From: Paenibacillus sp. FSL H7-0326
Lineage (GTDB): Bacteria; Bacillota; Bacilli; Paenibacillales; Paenibacillaceae
Direction of reading: 5' to 3'
Assembly: GCF_001955535.1 (NCBI RefSeq)
Contig: NZ_MPVN01000002.1
Location: forward strand, 372,001-436,000
DNA: 64,000 nucleotides
The notes below the pieces were generated by a model that ran no database searches, was not told the origin of the DNA, and saw only the letters and a program-made list of their open reading frames with translations. Both the position numbers and the translations under genes were made by a program. This document shows, piece after piece, positions 53,113-59,096 of the stretch. How positions within the stretch are numbered: position 1 is the first letter of the stretch; each line of letters starts with the position of its first letter.

Positions 53113-53313
53113 ATGGACAGATTCAAGGCTCCCGATCACAGGGACGAGCCTTCTCCTATCGGAAAGACCTGCCCTTACTGCAAAGAGGACATCCTCGAAG
53201 GCGACGAGATTGACGAACTGCATGACGGTGAACGTGTTCACTCGGACTGCACGGATGAATATCTCCGCGATCAGCATGTCCTCACTCGACGCACCGCAGT
53301 GAGAGGGGAGTGA
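53113..53313 (+). CDS. Small zinc-finger protein, 66 aa
   Basis: Charged protein with CPYCKEDILEGDEIDEL and ERVHSDC at residues 19-46: a C-x2-C and an H-x2-C pair that likely bind one zinc ion in a treble-clef-like finger. No DNA-binding helix is obvious, so protein binding is equally possible. ATG 53113 with GAGGGGG 8 bases upstream. First gene of an operon with a membrane protein and an SPFH protein; its stop overlaps the next start by 4 bases (GTGA). Confidence 0.75.
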   Translation: MDRFKAPDHRDEPSPIGKTCPYCKEDILEGDEIDELHDGERVHSDCTDEYLRDQHVLTRRTAVRGE

Positions 53314-53471
53314 TTCTGATAGGGACATTAATTGCACTACTCGCAACAATCGTGTTCGTAGCCATTTTGTTATGGTTCTTGGCGGCTGTCGTCTTCGTTA
53401 AGGTGGCGAAATTCGCTTTGAAACTCGCAAGACCGTTCATTGACAACTTAAAAAAGAACAAGGGGGAATAA
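53310..53471 (+). CDS. Small single-span membrane protein, 53 aa
   Basis: Starts at GTG 53310 inside the stop region of the previous gene (GTGA overlap), so it is probably made by coupling. Residues 2-32 are one or two close hydrophobic spans (LIGTLIALLATIVFVAILLW and FLAAVVFV), followed by a basic C-terminal tail (KKNKGE). It lies directly before the SPFH gene, which also has a membrane anchor, so the two may form a complex. A holin is another option, but the position among non-lysis genes argues against it. Confidence 0.75.
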   Translation: MILIGTLIALLATIVFVAILLWFLAAVVFVKVAKFALKLARPFIDNLKKNKGE

Positions 53472-53475
53472 CGGT

Positions 53476-54324
53476 ATGAAGAACAACCGTGGATTATTCA
53501 TTGGAGGAGCAACAGTAGTAGGATTGGCGGTCATCGGTACCTTGATCTATCTGTTGCTGTGCTTGACGACTATCGCACCAGGGTATGTAGGTGTGGTTTA
53601 TGACCGCTCGGGCGGCTTGGAGAAGGAGACACTTCCTCCTGGTTGGCACTTGGTAAGTCCTACGAAGAAGGTAACTGAGTATCCGATCAGTACGGAGACT
53701 GTCCACTACGAAGGTGACAAAGCGTTCAGCATTGCTACTAAGGACGGTAAGGTTGTCAAAGCCGAGCTGATGTACTCCTACCATATGGATGAGAAGCGTA
53801 TCCCTGATGTGTTCGCTAAGTTCCGTGGGCGTACTGACAGTGAGATCGAATCGACTTATATGAAAGATCGCCTGTCAGCAATGATTCAAGAGATCACTTC
53901 CAACTACGGAGTGCTTGAGGTTTACGGTGACAAGCGTGGGGAGATCAACAACAAGGTGTTCGAGTCCTTCAGAAAAGACTTGGACGCTGTAGGTATTGAA
54001 ATCGAGACTTTCAACTTCAGTAAGATCGAACCTGACGCTGAATCTCTGAAGGCTATCCAGTCTTTGGTTGACTCTCAGCTCAAGCTTGAACAACTGAGAA
54101 TTGAGAAAGACCAGGCTCAAGTCACTGCCGAGAAGCAGTTGGTAGTAGCTAACGGTAACGCAAACGCTAAGATTGCGGAAGCACAAGGTGAAGCGAAAGC
54201 TAACGCCGCACTCCAACAGTCGATCACTCCTGAACTTCTGAAGAAGATGGAGATGGAAGCCCGCTTGAAGTGGGGTTGGGTAACTATTCAAGGTGCCCAG
54301 GCTGTTGTGACCGAGAACAAGTAA
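53476..54324 (+). CDS. SPFH/band-7 (prohibitin-like) membrane protein, 282 aa
   Basis: Residues 8-31 are a transmembrane helix; 33-200 is an SPFH domain (APGYVGVVYDRSGGLEKETL, PPGWHLVSPTKKV, YEVY-like GVLEVYGDKRGEINN, VGIEIETFNFSKIEPD), and 205-260 a coiled coil ending in the Ala/Gly/Glu-rich AEAQGEAKANAALQQS found in stomatin and HflK/C-like proteins. These assemble into large membrane cages that regulate proteases or organise lipid domains. Strong AAGGGGG site before ATG 53476; a terminator follows. In a phage, it may protect the membrane or control a host protease; this is inference. Confidence 0.85.
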   Translation: MKNNRGLFIGGATVVGLAVIGTLIYLLLCLTTIAPGYVGVVYDRSGGLEKETLPPGWHLVSPTKKVTEYPISTETVHYEGDKAFSIATKDGKVVKAELMYSYHMDEKRIPDVFAKFRGRTDSEIESTYMKDRLSAMIQEITSNYGVLEVYGDKRGEINNKVFESFRKDLDAVGIEIETFNFSKIEPDAESLKAIQSLVDSQLKLEQLRIEKDQAQVTAEKQLVVANGNANAKIAEAQGEAKANAALQQSITPELLKKMEMEARLKWGWVTIQGAQAVVTENK

Positions 54325-54330
54325 TGGACG

Positions 54331-54357
54331 AGGGAGGAGAAATCCTCCCTTTTTCCT
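54331..54357 (+). terminator. Intrinsic terminator after the SPFH gene
   Basis: GGGAGGA-gaaa-TCCTCCC followed by TTTTTCC; 7 perfect pairs. Confidence 0.85.
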
Positions 54358-54385
54358 ATTCTATTAAAGAAAGGAGTTGTTAACG

Positions 54386-54520
54386 ATGTACGATTGCCCT
54401 GATTGTATGAGCTTCCTAGTGGTTTGTCCTTGCTGTCAGCACTCATTCTGCCCTGACTGCGGAGCTTCTGAGGATGAGATTGAGGAGAAGAAAGAACAGG
54501 AAGGTGATGAGGAATGCTAG
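54386..54520 (+). CDS. Very small zinc-ribbon protein, 44 aa
   Basis: ATG 54386 with AAGGAG 9 bases upstream. Within 24 residues it has Cys pairs in CPDC, CPCC and FCPDC, so it could bind one or two zinc ions; the rest is an acidic tail (EDEIEEKKEQEGDEE). It overlaps the start of the next gene by 7 bases. Small zinc ribbons like this often bind proteins; no role can be named. Confidence 0.75.
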   Translation: MYDCPDCMSFLVVCPCCQHSFCPDCGASEDEIEEKKEQEGDEEC

Positions 54521-55254
54521 GAACCTGGGACTTGATTAAGAACTGGTTCCAAATGGCGGCTAACGGTGAACGCCATGCTTCAGTTCGGTTCGGGGATGCT
54601 TCCAATACCATCCTTGCTCATGATACCGTGCTTACCATGGACTTCATCAAGTCGCATTACGGTTGGATCAGCGACCCGACTTACTGTGGCATTACCCTTC
54701 CTAACGCGAATGCAAGGGACATCATCGTTCACTGCTTGCGGAACGCTGACTACGTAGGTCACCTGACACAGACTGATCACTGGTACTTCAAGCCACTGTT
54801 CGATATGTGCTTGCGATACTACCGAGTGGAGCCGAAGGAGACCTTCTATGCGTTCGAGAACAATTACATTGCTCGGTTCAAGCCGTTCTATGACACCTTC
54901 AGGACTTTACCAATTTTGCTCTGTGGAGCCAAAGCTGTCCAGTACAAGGAAGTACTAGAACGCCGCTACGGTTTCACTGGAATCGTTGGTACCGTCGATT
55001 GTCCCAACTGGGAAGGGTTACAGAAGGCTACTAAGGACATGGAAGCCCTATATAAGACCAATCCATGGCGACTTGCCCTCGTTTGTGCAGGTGCTCCTGG
55101 CAAAGTACTGGCTGTGAAGGCGAAACTGCTCGGAACAGTGGGTGTAGACTTCGGATCGGGTGCAGATGTAGCCATTCAAGCTGATAAAGAGGGCTTAGAT
55201 GCCTGGGATTACAAAGGATTCCCCGATTATTGGGCAGGAAGACCACGAAAATAG
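54514..55254 (+). CDS. GT-D fold-like glycosyltransferase, 246 aa
   Basis: N-terminal SVRFGDASNTIL matches the conserved (S/G)xVRFGDGE motif of GT-D (DUF1792-like) glycosyltransferases, in which Asp helps to bind the sugar nucleotide; ERRYGFTGIVGTVDCPNWEG and VCAGAPGKVLAVKAKLLGTVGVDFGS follow the later part of that fold. It transfers a sugar to an unknown acceptor. A fourth glycosyltransferase in 5 kb, on the other strand and under separate control, suggests that glycosylation matters for this phage. A terminator lies 8 bases after its stop. Confidence 0.7.
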   Translation: MLGTWDLIKNWFQMAANGERHASVRFGDASNTILAHDTVLTMDFIKSHYGWISDPTYCGITLPNANARDIIVHCLRNADYVGHLTQTDHWYFKPLFDMCLRYYRVEPKETFYAFENNYIARFKPFYDTFRTLPILLCGAKAVQYKEVLERRYGFTGIVGTVDCPNWEGLQKATKDMEALYKTNPWRLALVCAGAPGKVLAVKAKLLGTVGVDFGSGADVAIQADKEGLDAWDYKGFPDYWAGRPRK

Positions 55255-55262
55255 CCCATTTT

Positions 55263-55285
55263 GACCCCTTTTGGGGTCTTTTTTG
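55263..55285 (+). terminator. Intrinsic terminator after the GT-D gene
   Basis: GACCCC-tttt-GGGGTC followed by TTTTTT. Confidence 0.9.
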
Positions 55286-55290
55286 TGTTC

Positions 55291-55322
55291 TATGTGCAAA
55301 AAATAGCCGTTTTTTGCACATA
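55291..55322. repeat. Perfect 13-bp inverted repeat
   Basis: TATGTGCAAAAAA, 6-base spacer, then its exact reverse complement. It lies between the convergent terminators of the plus-strand operon and the minus-strand tRNA cluster; it may act as an extra bidirectional terminator or as a binding site. The rest of the gap (55323-55399) holds only AT-rich sequence with short G/C runs. Confidence 0.85.
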
Positions 55323-55399
55323 ATTAAGCGTTTTTCGTCACTTTTTCATCGTTTTTGAGCTTTATTTTGCACTATTTTGACCCCCTTTTTAGCCCTAAA

Positions 55400-55433
55400 T
55401 TATAAAAAGACCGCCCTATTTAGGACAGTCTTT
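55400..55433 (-). terminator. Intrinsic terminator of the tRNA cluster
   Basis: Minus-strand AAAGAC-CC stem pairing with GG-GTCTTT and followed by TTTTTATA; placed 44 bases after the last tRNA. Confidence 0.8.
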
Positions 55434-55476
55434 GGGAACCTGGGTGCTCGTAAGCAGTCCAGGAGGGTCACTTAAT

Positions 55477-55550
55477 TGGCAGGGGATGCAGGAATCGAAC
55501 CTACGAATCGACATTCAAAGTGTCGTGTCTTGCCACTAAACGAATCCCCG
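55477..55550 (-). tRNA. tRNA-Gln (TTG)
   Basis: Anticodon stem CGACA/TGTCG with loop CTTTGAA, anticodon TTG. CCA is encoded. First acceptor pair is a C-T mismatch; the other six pair. Confidence 0.9.
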
Positions 55551-55551
55551 A

Positions 55552-55625
55552 TGGAGCGAAATGAGGGAGTCGAACCCTCACCGTCTGCTTGGAAGGCAGA
55601 AGTTCTACCATTAAACTAATATCGC
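55552..55625 (-). tRNA. tRNA-Gly (TCC)
   Basis: Anticodon stem TCTGC/GCAGA with loop CTTCCAA, anticodon TCC. CCA is encoded. One base separates it from the next tRNA. Confidence 0.9.
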
Positions 55626-55627
55626 AT

Positions 55628-55701
55628 TGGCACAGGCTGATGGAATCGAACCACCGTTAACGGGTTTGGAAGCCGTAGTTCTGCCACTGAACTAAACCTG
55701 C
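55628..55701 (-). tRNA. tRNA-Trp (CCA)
   Basis: Loop TTCCAAA with anticodon CCA; the stem is ACGGC/CCCGT with a C-C mismatch next to the loop. CCA end encoded. A TCC (Gly) reading would break the stem more. Confidence 0.8.
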
Positions 55702-55710
55702 ATATTAAGA

Positions 55711-55781
55711 TGGACTGAGATGGAATCGAACCACCGTCTGCGGGATTTCACTCCACCGCTAAGCCACTCAGCTACCAGTCC
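55711..55781 (-). tRNA. tRNA-Phe (GAA)
   Basis: Acceptor GGACTGG/TCAGTCC; anticodon loop GTGAAAT, anticodon GAA, with a weak fifth stem pair. No CCA encoded. The D arm is short. Phe is the best reading of the loop, since T33 is conserved. Confidence 0.7.
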
Positions 55782-55784
55782 ATA

Positions 55785-55858
55785 TGGGGTGACGGACGGA
55801 ATCGAACCGTGGACTCCTGATTCACAGTCAGGCATGTTACCACTACACTATCGTCACC
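55785..55858 (-). tRNA. tRNA-His (GTG)
   Basis: Stem CCTGA/TCAGG, loop CTGTGAA, anticodon GTG. The extra 5' G opposite C73, a mark of His tRNAs, is present, and CCA is encoded. Confidence 0.9.
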
Positions 55859-55859
55859 A

Positions 55860-55936
55860 TGGTTGGAACAGATGGATTTGAACCATCAACCTCCCGCTTA
55901 TCAGACGGGTGCGCTAACCAGTTGCGCCATGTTCCA
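55860..55936 (-). tRNA. tRNA-Ile (GAT)
   Basis: Acceptor TGGAACA/TGTTCCA pairs fully; loop CTGATAA, anticodon GAT; CCA encoded. T at position 1 is uncommon. Confidence 0.9.
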
Positions 55937-55941
55937 TTAGG

Positions 55942-56015
55942 CTCCTCCGTCAGGACTTGCACCTGAAACCGTCTTTGCGCGAGACAGCTCTACTAACTTG
56001 AGCATTACGTGAGGA
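55942..56015 (-). tRNA. Degenerate tRNA-like element (possible Ala, CGC)
   Basis: A good T arm (TCAGG/CCTGA with loop TGCAAGT) and D stem (GCTC/GAGC) are present, and TGTCT/AGACG closes a loop CGCGCAA. The acceptor needs a bulge (TCCTC-a-CG with CGGAGGA), T33 is replaced by G, the variable loop has three bases, and no CCA is encoded. It may be a decaying gene. Confidence 0.4.
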
Positions 56016-56019
56016 ATAT

Positions 56020-56094
56020 TGGCAGGGAAGCCAGGACTCGAACCTGGAACATCCGCATTAACAGTGCGGCGTTCTACCATTGAACTACAACCCT
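56020..56094 (-). tRNA. tRNA-Asn (GTT)
   Basis: Stem CCGCA/TGCGG, loop CTGTTAA, anticodon GTT; CCA encoded. Two T-T mismatches lie in the acceptor stem. Confidence 0.9.
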
Positions 56095-56099
56095 ATAGG

Positions 56100-56189
56100 A
56101 AACCGTAGGTGGACTCGAACCACCGATAAAGCCACTCATTCTCGTCGTGAGCAGGAATCAAACCTGCGTAGCAGTACCCCGTAACGGTC
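56100..56189 (-). tRNA. tRNA-Ser-like (TGA) with reduced D arm
   Basis: Stem GCAGG/CCTGC with loop TTTGATT gives anticodon TGA. A long variable region and a T arm GGTGG/CCACC fit class II (Ser). Only 15 bases lie between the acceptor and the anticodon stem, so the D arm is cut to a 3-pair hairpin at most. No CCA encoded. Confidence 0.5.
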
Positions 56190-56196
56190 ATATGAA

Positions 56197-56270
56197 TAGG
56201 AGATGTTGGATTTGAACCAACGACCCTGTGCGTCCAAGGCACGTACTCTAACCATCTGAGCTAATCCCCT
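56197..56270 (-). tRNA. tRNA-Pro (TGG)
   Basis: Acceptor AGGGGAT/ATCTCCT; loop CTTGGAC with anticodon TGG; the outer stem pair is a C-A mismatch. Position 37 is A rather than the usual G. No CCA encoded. Confidence 0.75.
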
Positions 56271-56274
56271 GTAT

Positions 56275-56349
56275 TGGCGGCTCTAAGGGGAATCGAACCC
56301 CTCCCTCTCCGCTGACAACGGAATGTCCTAACCGATAAACGATAGAGCC
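56275..56349 (-). tRNA. tRNA-Asp (GTC)
   Basis: Acceptor GGCTCTA/TAGAGCC pairs fully; loop TTGTCAG, anticodon GTC; CCA encoded. Confidence 0.9.
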
Positions 56350-56354
56350 AAGGC

Positions 56355-56446
56355 ATCACCCTGTCGGACTCGAACCGACTCTGGCGGCTAGTTTCCCCTT
56401 AGGTACTCGTAGCCACAGTGCATCCCACACTGAGGGCTAATAGTGC
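56355..56446 (-). tRNA. tRNA-Ser-like (GGA) element lacking a D arm
   Basis: T arm GTCGG/CCGAC with loop TTCGAGT, a long variable arm GGCTA/TAGCC, and CAGTG/CACTG closing a loop TGGGATG (GGA at the anticodon place, but G instead of T33). Only 7 bases separate the anticodon stem from the acceptor, and the acceptor pairs at five of seven positions. Could be a remnant. Confidence 0.35.
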
Positions 56447-56475
56447 TCCCAACCCGAAGGTCAGGAGCGTATTTG

Positions 56476-57093
56476 TTACTTACCAGTCGCGGCTGTTTGA
56501 ACAGTAACCTTGGAGTTACCTGCGGCAACGACAGCATTCGTAGCAATGGATTCAACACGGCTGTTAGCGGATTTTAGTTCTTCACGCAGTGTAGCGATCA
56601 GAGCTTCTTGGGATTCCACAGTTTCCTCAAGGGAAGTAATGCGGTTCTCAAGAACCCGTTTGTCAGCTTTATTCTCAGCATCCTGCAAGCGCAGTTCACC
56701 GTCGAACTCCTTCTTGGCTTCGGTTTTACCTTTGTTGAAGGCAACCGCTTCAGCTTTCGCCACAACCTCAGGAATCGCAGTAACCTTGGCTTGAAGTTCA
56801 GCAACCACGGACTCGGAATGATCGGCAGACTGCTCACGAGCTTCAACAGCTACTTCGCGGTCAGCGACTTCTTTAACACGATCTGCAAGTTCAGAATCCA
56901 GTGCGTCCTGACGATCACGCTTTTCCTTGTTGAACTGGTATGTATCTTCTTCCTTCTGACGAGCCAGTTCTTTCTTCCAAGCCGCCGCTTGTTCTGCTTT
57001 CTCCGCTTCAAACTCCTGACGAGCTTCCTCAATCACAAGTGCGTAAGCGTCCAGTACGTTCTGCTTCGTTTCAACCGTTGTTTTCTTCGCCAC
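56476..57093 (-). CDS. Coiled-coil protein embedded in the tRNA cluster, 205 aa
   Basis: Starts at GTG 57093 with AGGGGGAA upstream. Residues 15-185 are almost wholly charged alpha helix with heptad patterns (EFEAEKAEQAAAWKKELARQ, SLEETVESQEALIATLREEL). The Ala/Glu/Lys/Gln bias, lack of Cys and of hydrophobic spans suggest a long soluble coiled coil. The C-terminus is small and polar. No family recognised; it may be a structural or scaffolding protein. Shared transcription with tRNAs implies that the mRNA is cut out during tRNA processing. Confidence 0.75.
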   Translation of the reverse strand: MAKKTTVETKQNVLDAYALVIEEARQEFEAEKAEQAAAWKKELARQKEEDTYQFNKEKRDRQDALDSELADRVKEVADREVAVEAREQSADHSESVVAELQAKVTAIPEVVAKAEAVAFNKGKTEAKKEFDGELRLQDAENKADKRVLENRITSLEETVESQEALIATLREELKSANSRVESIATNAVVAAGNSKVTVQTAATGK

Positions 57094-57128
57094 GTTTTCG
57101 TTCCCCCTGGTAAGTGTTTTAGTTGTTT

Positions 57129-57202
57129 TGGTTTGGGTAGCGGGATTCGAACCCGCGTCTACTGGTTATGAGCCAGTCAAGGAACCGCTCCTCTATACCC
57201 AG
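57129..57202 (-). tRNA. tRNA-Met (CAT), initiator-like
   Basis: Stem ACTGG/CCAGT, loop CTCATAA, anticodon CAT; CCA encoded. The acceptor has a C1-A72 mismatch and the D stem an A11-T24 pair, both marks of bacterial initiator tRNA. The three G-C pairs of initiators are only partly present (two of three), so elongator Met or Ile-CAT remain possible. Confidence 0.8.
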
Positions 57203-57205
57203 TCA

Positions 57206-57463
57206 TTAATAGACAATCGCTTCGATACCATCACTCGTAGTGACAAGCTTCAGGCGACCCTTGAACTGCAACGAACCCTGCGTATGAGGATTGTCGGGAG
57301 TGTTCTTCGTCGTGAAAGGAACTTCAGAAGTGAGGTTCATCACGTAGTATGTCTCGCCTTTACACTTGATCGTCCATGGAGCAATGCCAGGATTACCGAT
57401 GCTTTTCTTATTGAAATGAAAGACTACTCTCGTTGGTTTATCGCTGATAACTTCTTCGATCAT
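57206..57463 (-). CDS. Hypothetical small basic protein in the tRNA cluster, 85 aa
   Basis: Starts at ATG 57463 with GAGAGGTGAG upstream; a longer open frame reaches into the neighbouring tRNA and is not used. The beta-rich sequence (TRVVFHFNKKSIGNP, WTIKCKGETYYVMNLTSEV, GSLQFKGRLKLVTTSDG) has the look of a small OB- or SH3-like barrel. No catalytic motif. It lies 4 bases from the Met tRNA, so its mRNA must be released by tRNA processing. Confidence 0.7.
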   Translation of the reverse strand: MIEEVISDKPTRVVFHFNKKSIGNPGIAPWTIKCKGETYYVMNLTSEVPFTTKNTPDNPHTQGSLQFKGRLKLVTTSDGIEAIVY

Positions 57464-57491
57464 AGCTCTCACCTCTCTAAGGATTGTTTTA

Positions 57492-57565
57492 AGCGGAAGG
57501 ATGGATTCGAACCACCGATCTTTGGGTTTGCGACCCAACGCCTTAAACCTCTTGGCTACTTCCGC
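57492..57565 (-). tRNA. tRNA-Cys (GCA)
   Basis: Acceptor GCGGAAG/CTTCCGC pairs fully; stem TTGGG/CCCAA with loop TCGCAAA, anticodon GCA. Position 33 is C instead of T. No CCA encoded. Confidence 0.8.
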
Positions 57566-57566
57566 A

Positions 57567-57641
57567 TGGTAGCGTGTACGGGAATCGAACCCGTGATCTC
57601 CGATAGAAAGTCGGATGTCTTAGCCGCTTGACCAACACGCC
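57567..57641 (-). tRNA. tRNA-Glu (TTC)
   Basis: Stem TCCGA/TCGGA, loop CTTTCTA, anticodon TTC; CCA encoded. Confidence 0.9.
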
Positions 57642-57642
57642 A

Positions 57643-57729
57643 TGGTGGATGAGGTAGGAGTCGAACCTACACAGCAGTTAAGCCACGGGTTTACAGCCCG
57701 CTATTCTCGCCAGTGATTGGTGCCCATCC
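57643..57729 (-). tRNA. tRNA-Tyr (GTA)
   Basis: Stem GCGGG/CCCGT, loop CTGTAAA, anticodon GTA; class II with a variable arm; CCA encoded. First gene of the cluster. Confidence 0.9.
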
Positions 57730-57750
57730 AAGTGGTTGTTCCTCTATGAA

Positions 57751-57766
57751 ACATAGATTAGTGCAG
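57751..57766 (-). promoter_or_regulatory. Class 2 motif before the tRNA cluster
   Basis: Minus-strand TGCACTAATCTATGT, closely matching the motif before the phosphoesterase gene, about 22 bases from the tRNA-Tyr 5' end. Confidence 0.5.
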
Positions 57767-57867
57767 TTAACTTAGGAAATAACACTCCAACACGAAAAAC
57801 CTGAGAAAAACTTCCTCAAGTTGAGTTTCTTCTATATAAGGGAGCAAAAAATTAAGCTCTTACTTCC

Positions 57868-57896
57868 TCTATACGAAATGACTTACAAGATGTTAA
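57868..57896 (-). promoter_or_regulatory. Class 1 phage promoter driving the tRNA cluster
   Basis: Minus-strand TTAACA, 17 bases, TATAGA, preceded by CG. It points at the tRNA cluster 140 bases away, with the class 2 motif between them. Confidence 0.65.
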
Positions 57897-57928
57897 ACTG
57901 GAAGAATACAACAAAAGGGGGAACATAC

Positions 57929-58138
57929 TTGATCTATGTCGTAGCCGTAATTGCATTCTTAATCCTGGGAGCGTTGACTCGTGGTGCTCCTGTCTTGGGA
58001 CTCTTTCTTATATTAGGGGGATTCGTACTTGCCTTCTTCTTAGGAGTTACTACAGAGCAGATCGAGACATTTTCACCTGTGATCGGAGGAGCAGTCCTCG
58101 GGTTCCTATTGGGACTCATAAGCAGGTTCATAGATTAA
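57929..58138 (+). CDS. Small membrane protein, 69 aa
   Basis: Start taken as TTG 57929, 7 bases after AAAGGGGG; an upstream open frame reaches 57821 but its ATG codons have no site. Two or three hydrophobic spans (YVVAVIAFLILGALT, LGLFLILGGFVLAFFLG, VIGGAVLGFLLGLIS) fill most of the protein, with short polar turns containing Arg and Glu. Holin or other small membrane roles are possible; no family was recognised. A terminator follows 5 bases after the stop. Confidence 0.7.
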   Translation: MIYVVAVIAFLILGALTRGAPVLGLFLILGGFVLAFFLGVTTEQIETFSPVIGGAVLGFLLGLISRFID

Positions 58139-58143
58139 AATTT

Positions 58144-58170
58144 CCCACCTCACCTATAGGTGGGATTTTA
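58144..58170 (+). terminator. Intrinsic terminator after the small membrane gene
   Basis: CCCACCT-cacctat-AGGTGGG followed by ATTTTA. Confidence 0.75.
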
Positions 58171-58182
58171 CATTTCTTGGCG

Positions 58183-58211
58183 TTTACGAGAGTCCAAGCG
58201 TATGCTAATAT
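58183..58211 (+). promoter_or_regulatory. Host-type promoter with extended -10
   Basis: TTTACG, 17 bases, TAATAT with TGC directly before the -10 (TGCTAATAT). This is a sigma-A-like promoter unlike the phage class 1 sites, so the SLH gene could be expressed by the host polymerase from the start of infection. Confidence 0.7.
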
Positions 58212-58252
58212 ATGGGAACTGCCACCATTAAACAAAAAAGGAAGGTATCATC

Positions 58253-59041
58253 ATGAAGAAAATTGCACTGGTCATCACACTGGCATCAACCCTTGTTTTC
58301 GGTTCCACTGCCGCGAACGTACAGGCATCGTCATTTAATGACGTAAGCGAGACAAAACACTCTTGGGCTGTTAAAGCCATCGACTTTATGAGTGAGCAAG
58401 GAGTGATCAAGGGATACTCAGACGGAACGTTCAAACCCGACAATGGAGTGACTAAGGCAGAGTTCGTAAGTATGTTCTCCCGCCTTTTTGATAAGTACAC
58501 TACCAACGACTCCACCACCCGCGAGTTCAAAGACGTTCCATCTACTAATTGGGCATATGAACCAGTATCTAAGATAATGTCGAACTATACATACTTTACA
58601 TACAGCAAAGACGGTAGCGGGATGAACTTCCATCCAAACACTAAATTGACTCGCCTGGGTGCCGCGAACTTGTTACCCGCACTATACGAAGAAATTGACG
58701 ACGAAAAGGAAGTCTACAACATCCTACGAAGCATGAAAGACATCAAGGTTTATGAGAACGTTAACGGCTATGATCAAGATGGTAGGTTTGATGAATCAGT
58801 AGATCGCACTAACTCACAATTTCCAATCATCTTCAAAAACGGAGCACTAGATGACGACTATTCAGCTATCGTAGGAATAAAGATTGCAAGCCTTCAAAAC
58901 GAAGGACTAATGACCGCTTATGAGGGTAATTTCAGCCCTAACAAGACACTCACTAGAGCTGAAGCCGCTACTACCCTATACCGCCTTTATACTCAATTAA
59001 AGGGTGATGGCGATCTCTCGAATTACTCAAGTATTAAGTAG
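58253..59041 (+). CDS. Secreted S-layer homology (SLH) protein, 262 aa
   Basis: Residues 1-26 are a Sec signal peptide (MKK, hydrophobic core, cleavage near VQA). Three SLH units follow: FNDVSETKHSWAVKAIDFM to KAEFVSMFSRL at 30-85, FKDVPSTNWAYEPVSKIM to the LTRLG region at 93-145, and the last with FSPNKTLTRAEAATTLYRL at 215-250. SLH trimers anchor proteins to pyruvylated wall polymers. No other domain is attached, so the protein is little more than an anchor. GGAAGG before ATG 58253. It may coat the surface and block receptors; that is inference. Confidence 0.85.
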   Translation: MKKIALVITLASTLVFGSTAANVQASSFNDVSETKHSWAVKAIDFMSEQGVIKGYSDGTFKPDNGVTKAEFVSMFSRLFDKYTTNDSTTREFKDVPSTNWAYEPVSKIMSNYTYFTYSKDGSGMNFHPNTKLTRLGAANLLPALYEEIDDEKEVYNILRSMKDIKVYENVNGYDQDGRFDESVDRTNSQFPIIFKNGALDDDYSAIVGIKIASLQNEGLMTAYEGNFSPNKTLTRAEAATTLYRLYTQLKGDGDLSNYSSIK

Positions 59042-59051
59042 AACGAAAATA

Positions 59052-59086
59052 AGAGCGCGGGGCTTAACTCCCTTCGCTCTTTTTCT
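59052..59086 (+). terminator. Intrinsic terminator after the SLH gene
   Basis: AGAGCG pairs with CGCTCT, with an inner GGG/CCC, followed by TTTTTCT. Confidence 0.85.
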
Positions 59087-59096
59087 ATTATATAAG

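Noticed and set aside
53310..53471. Holin
   Set aside because: One or two spans and a basic tail would fit, but there is no endolysin nearby and the gene is locked between a zinc-finger gene and an SPFH gene.
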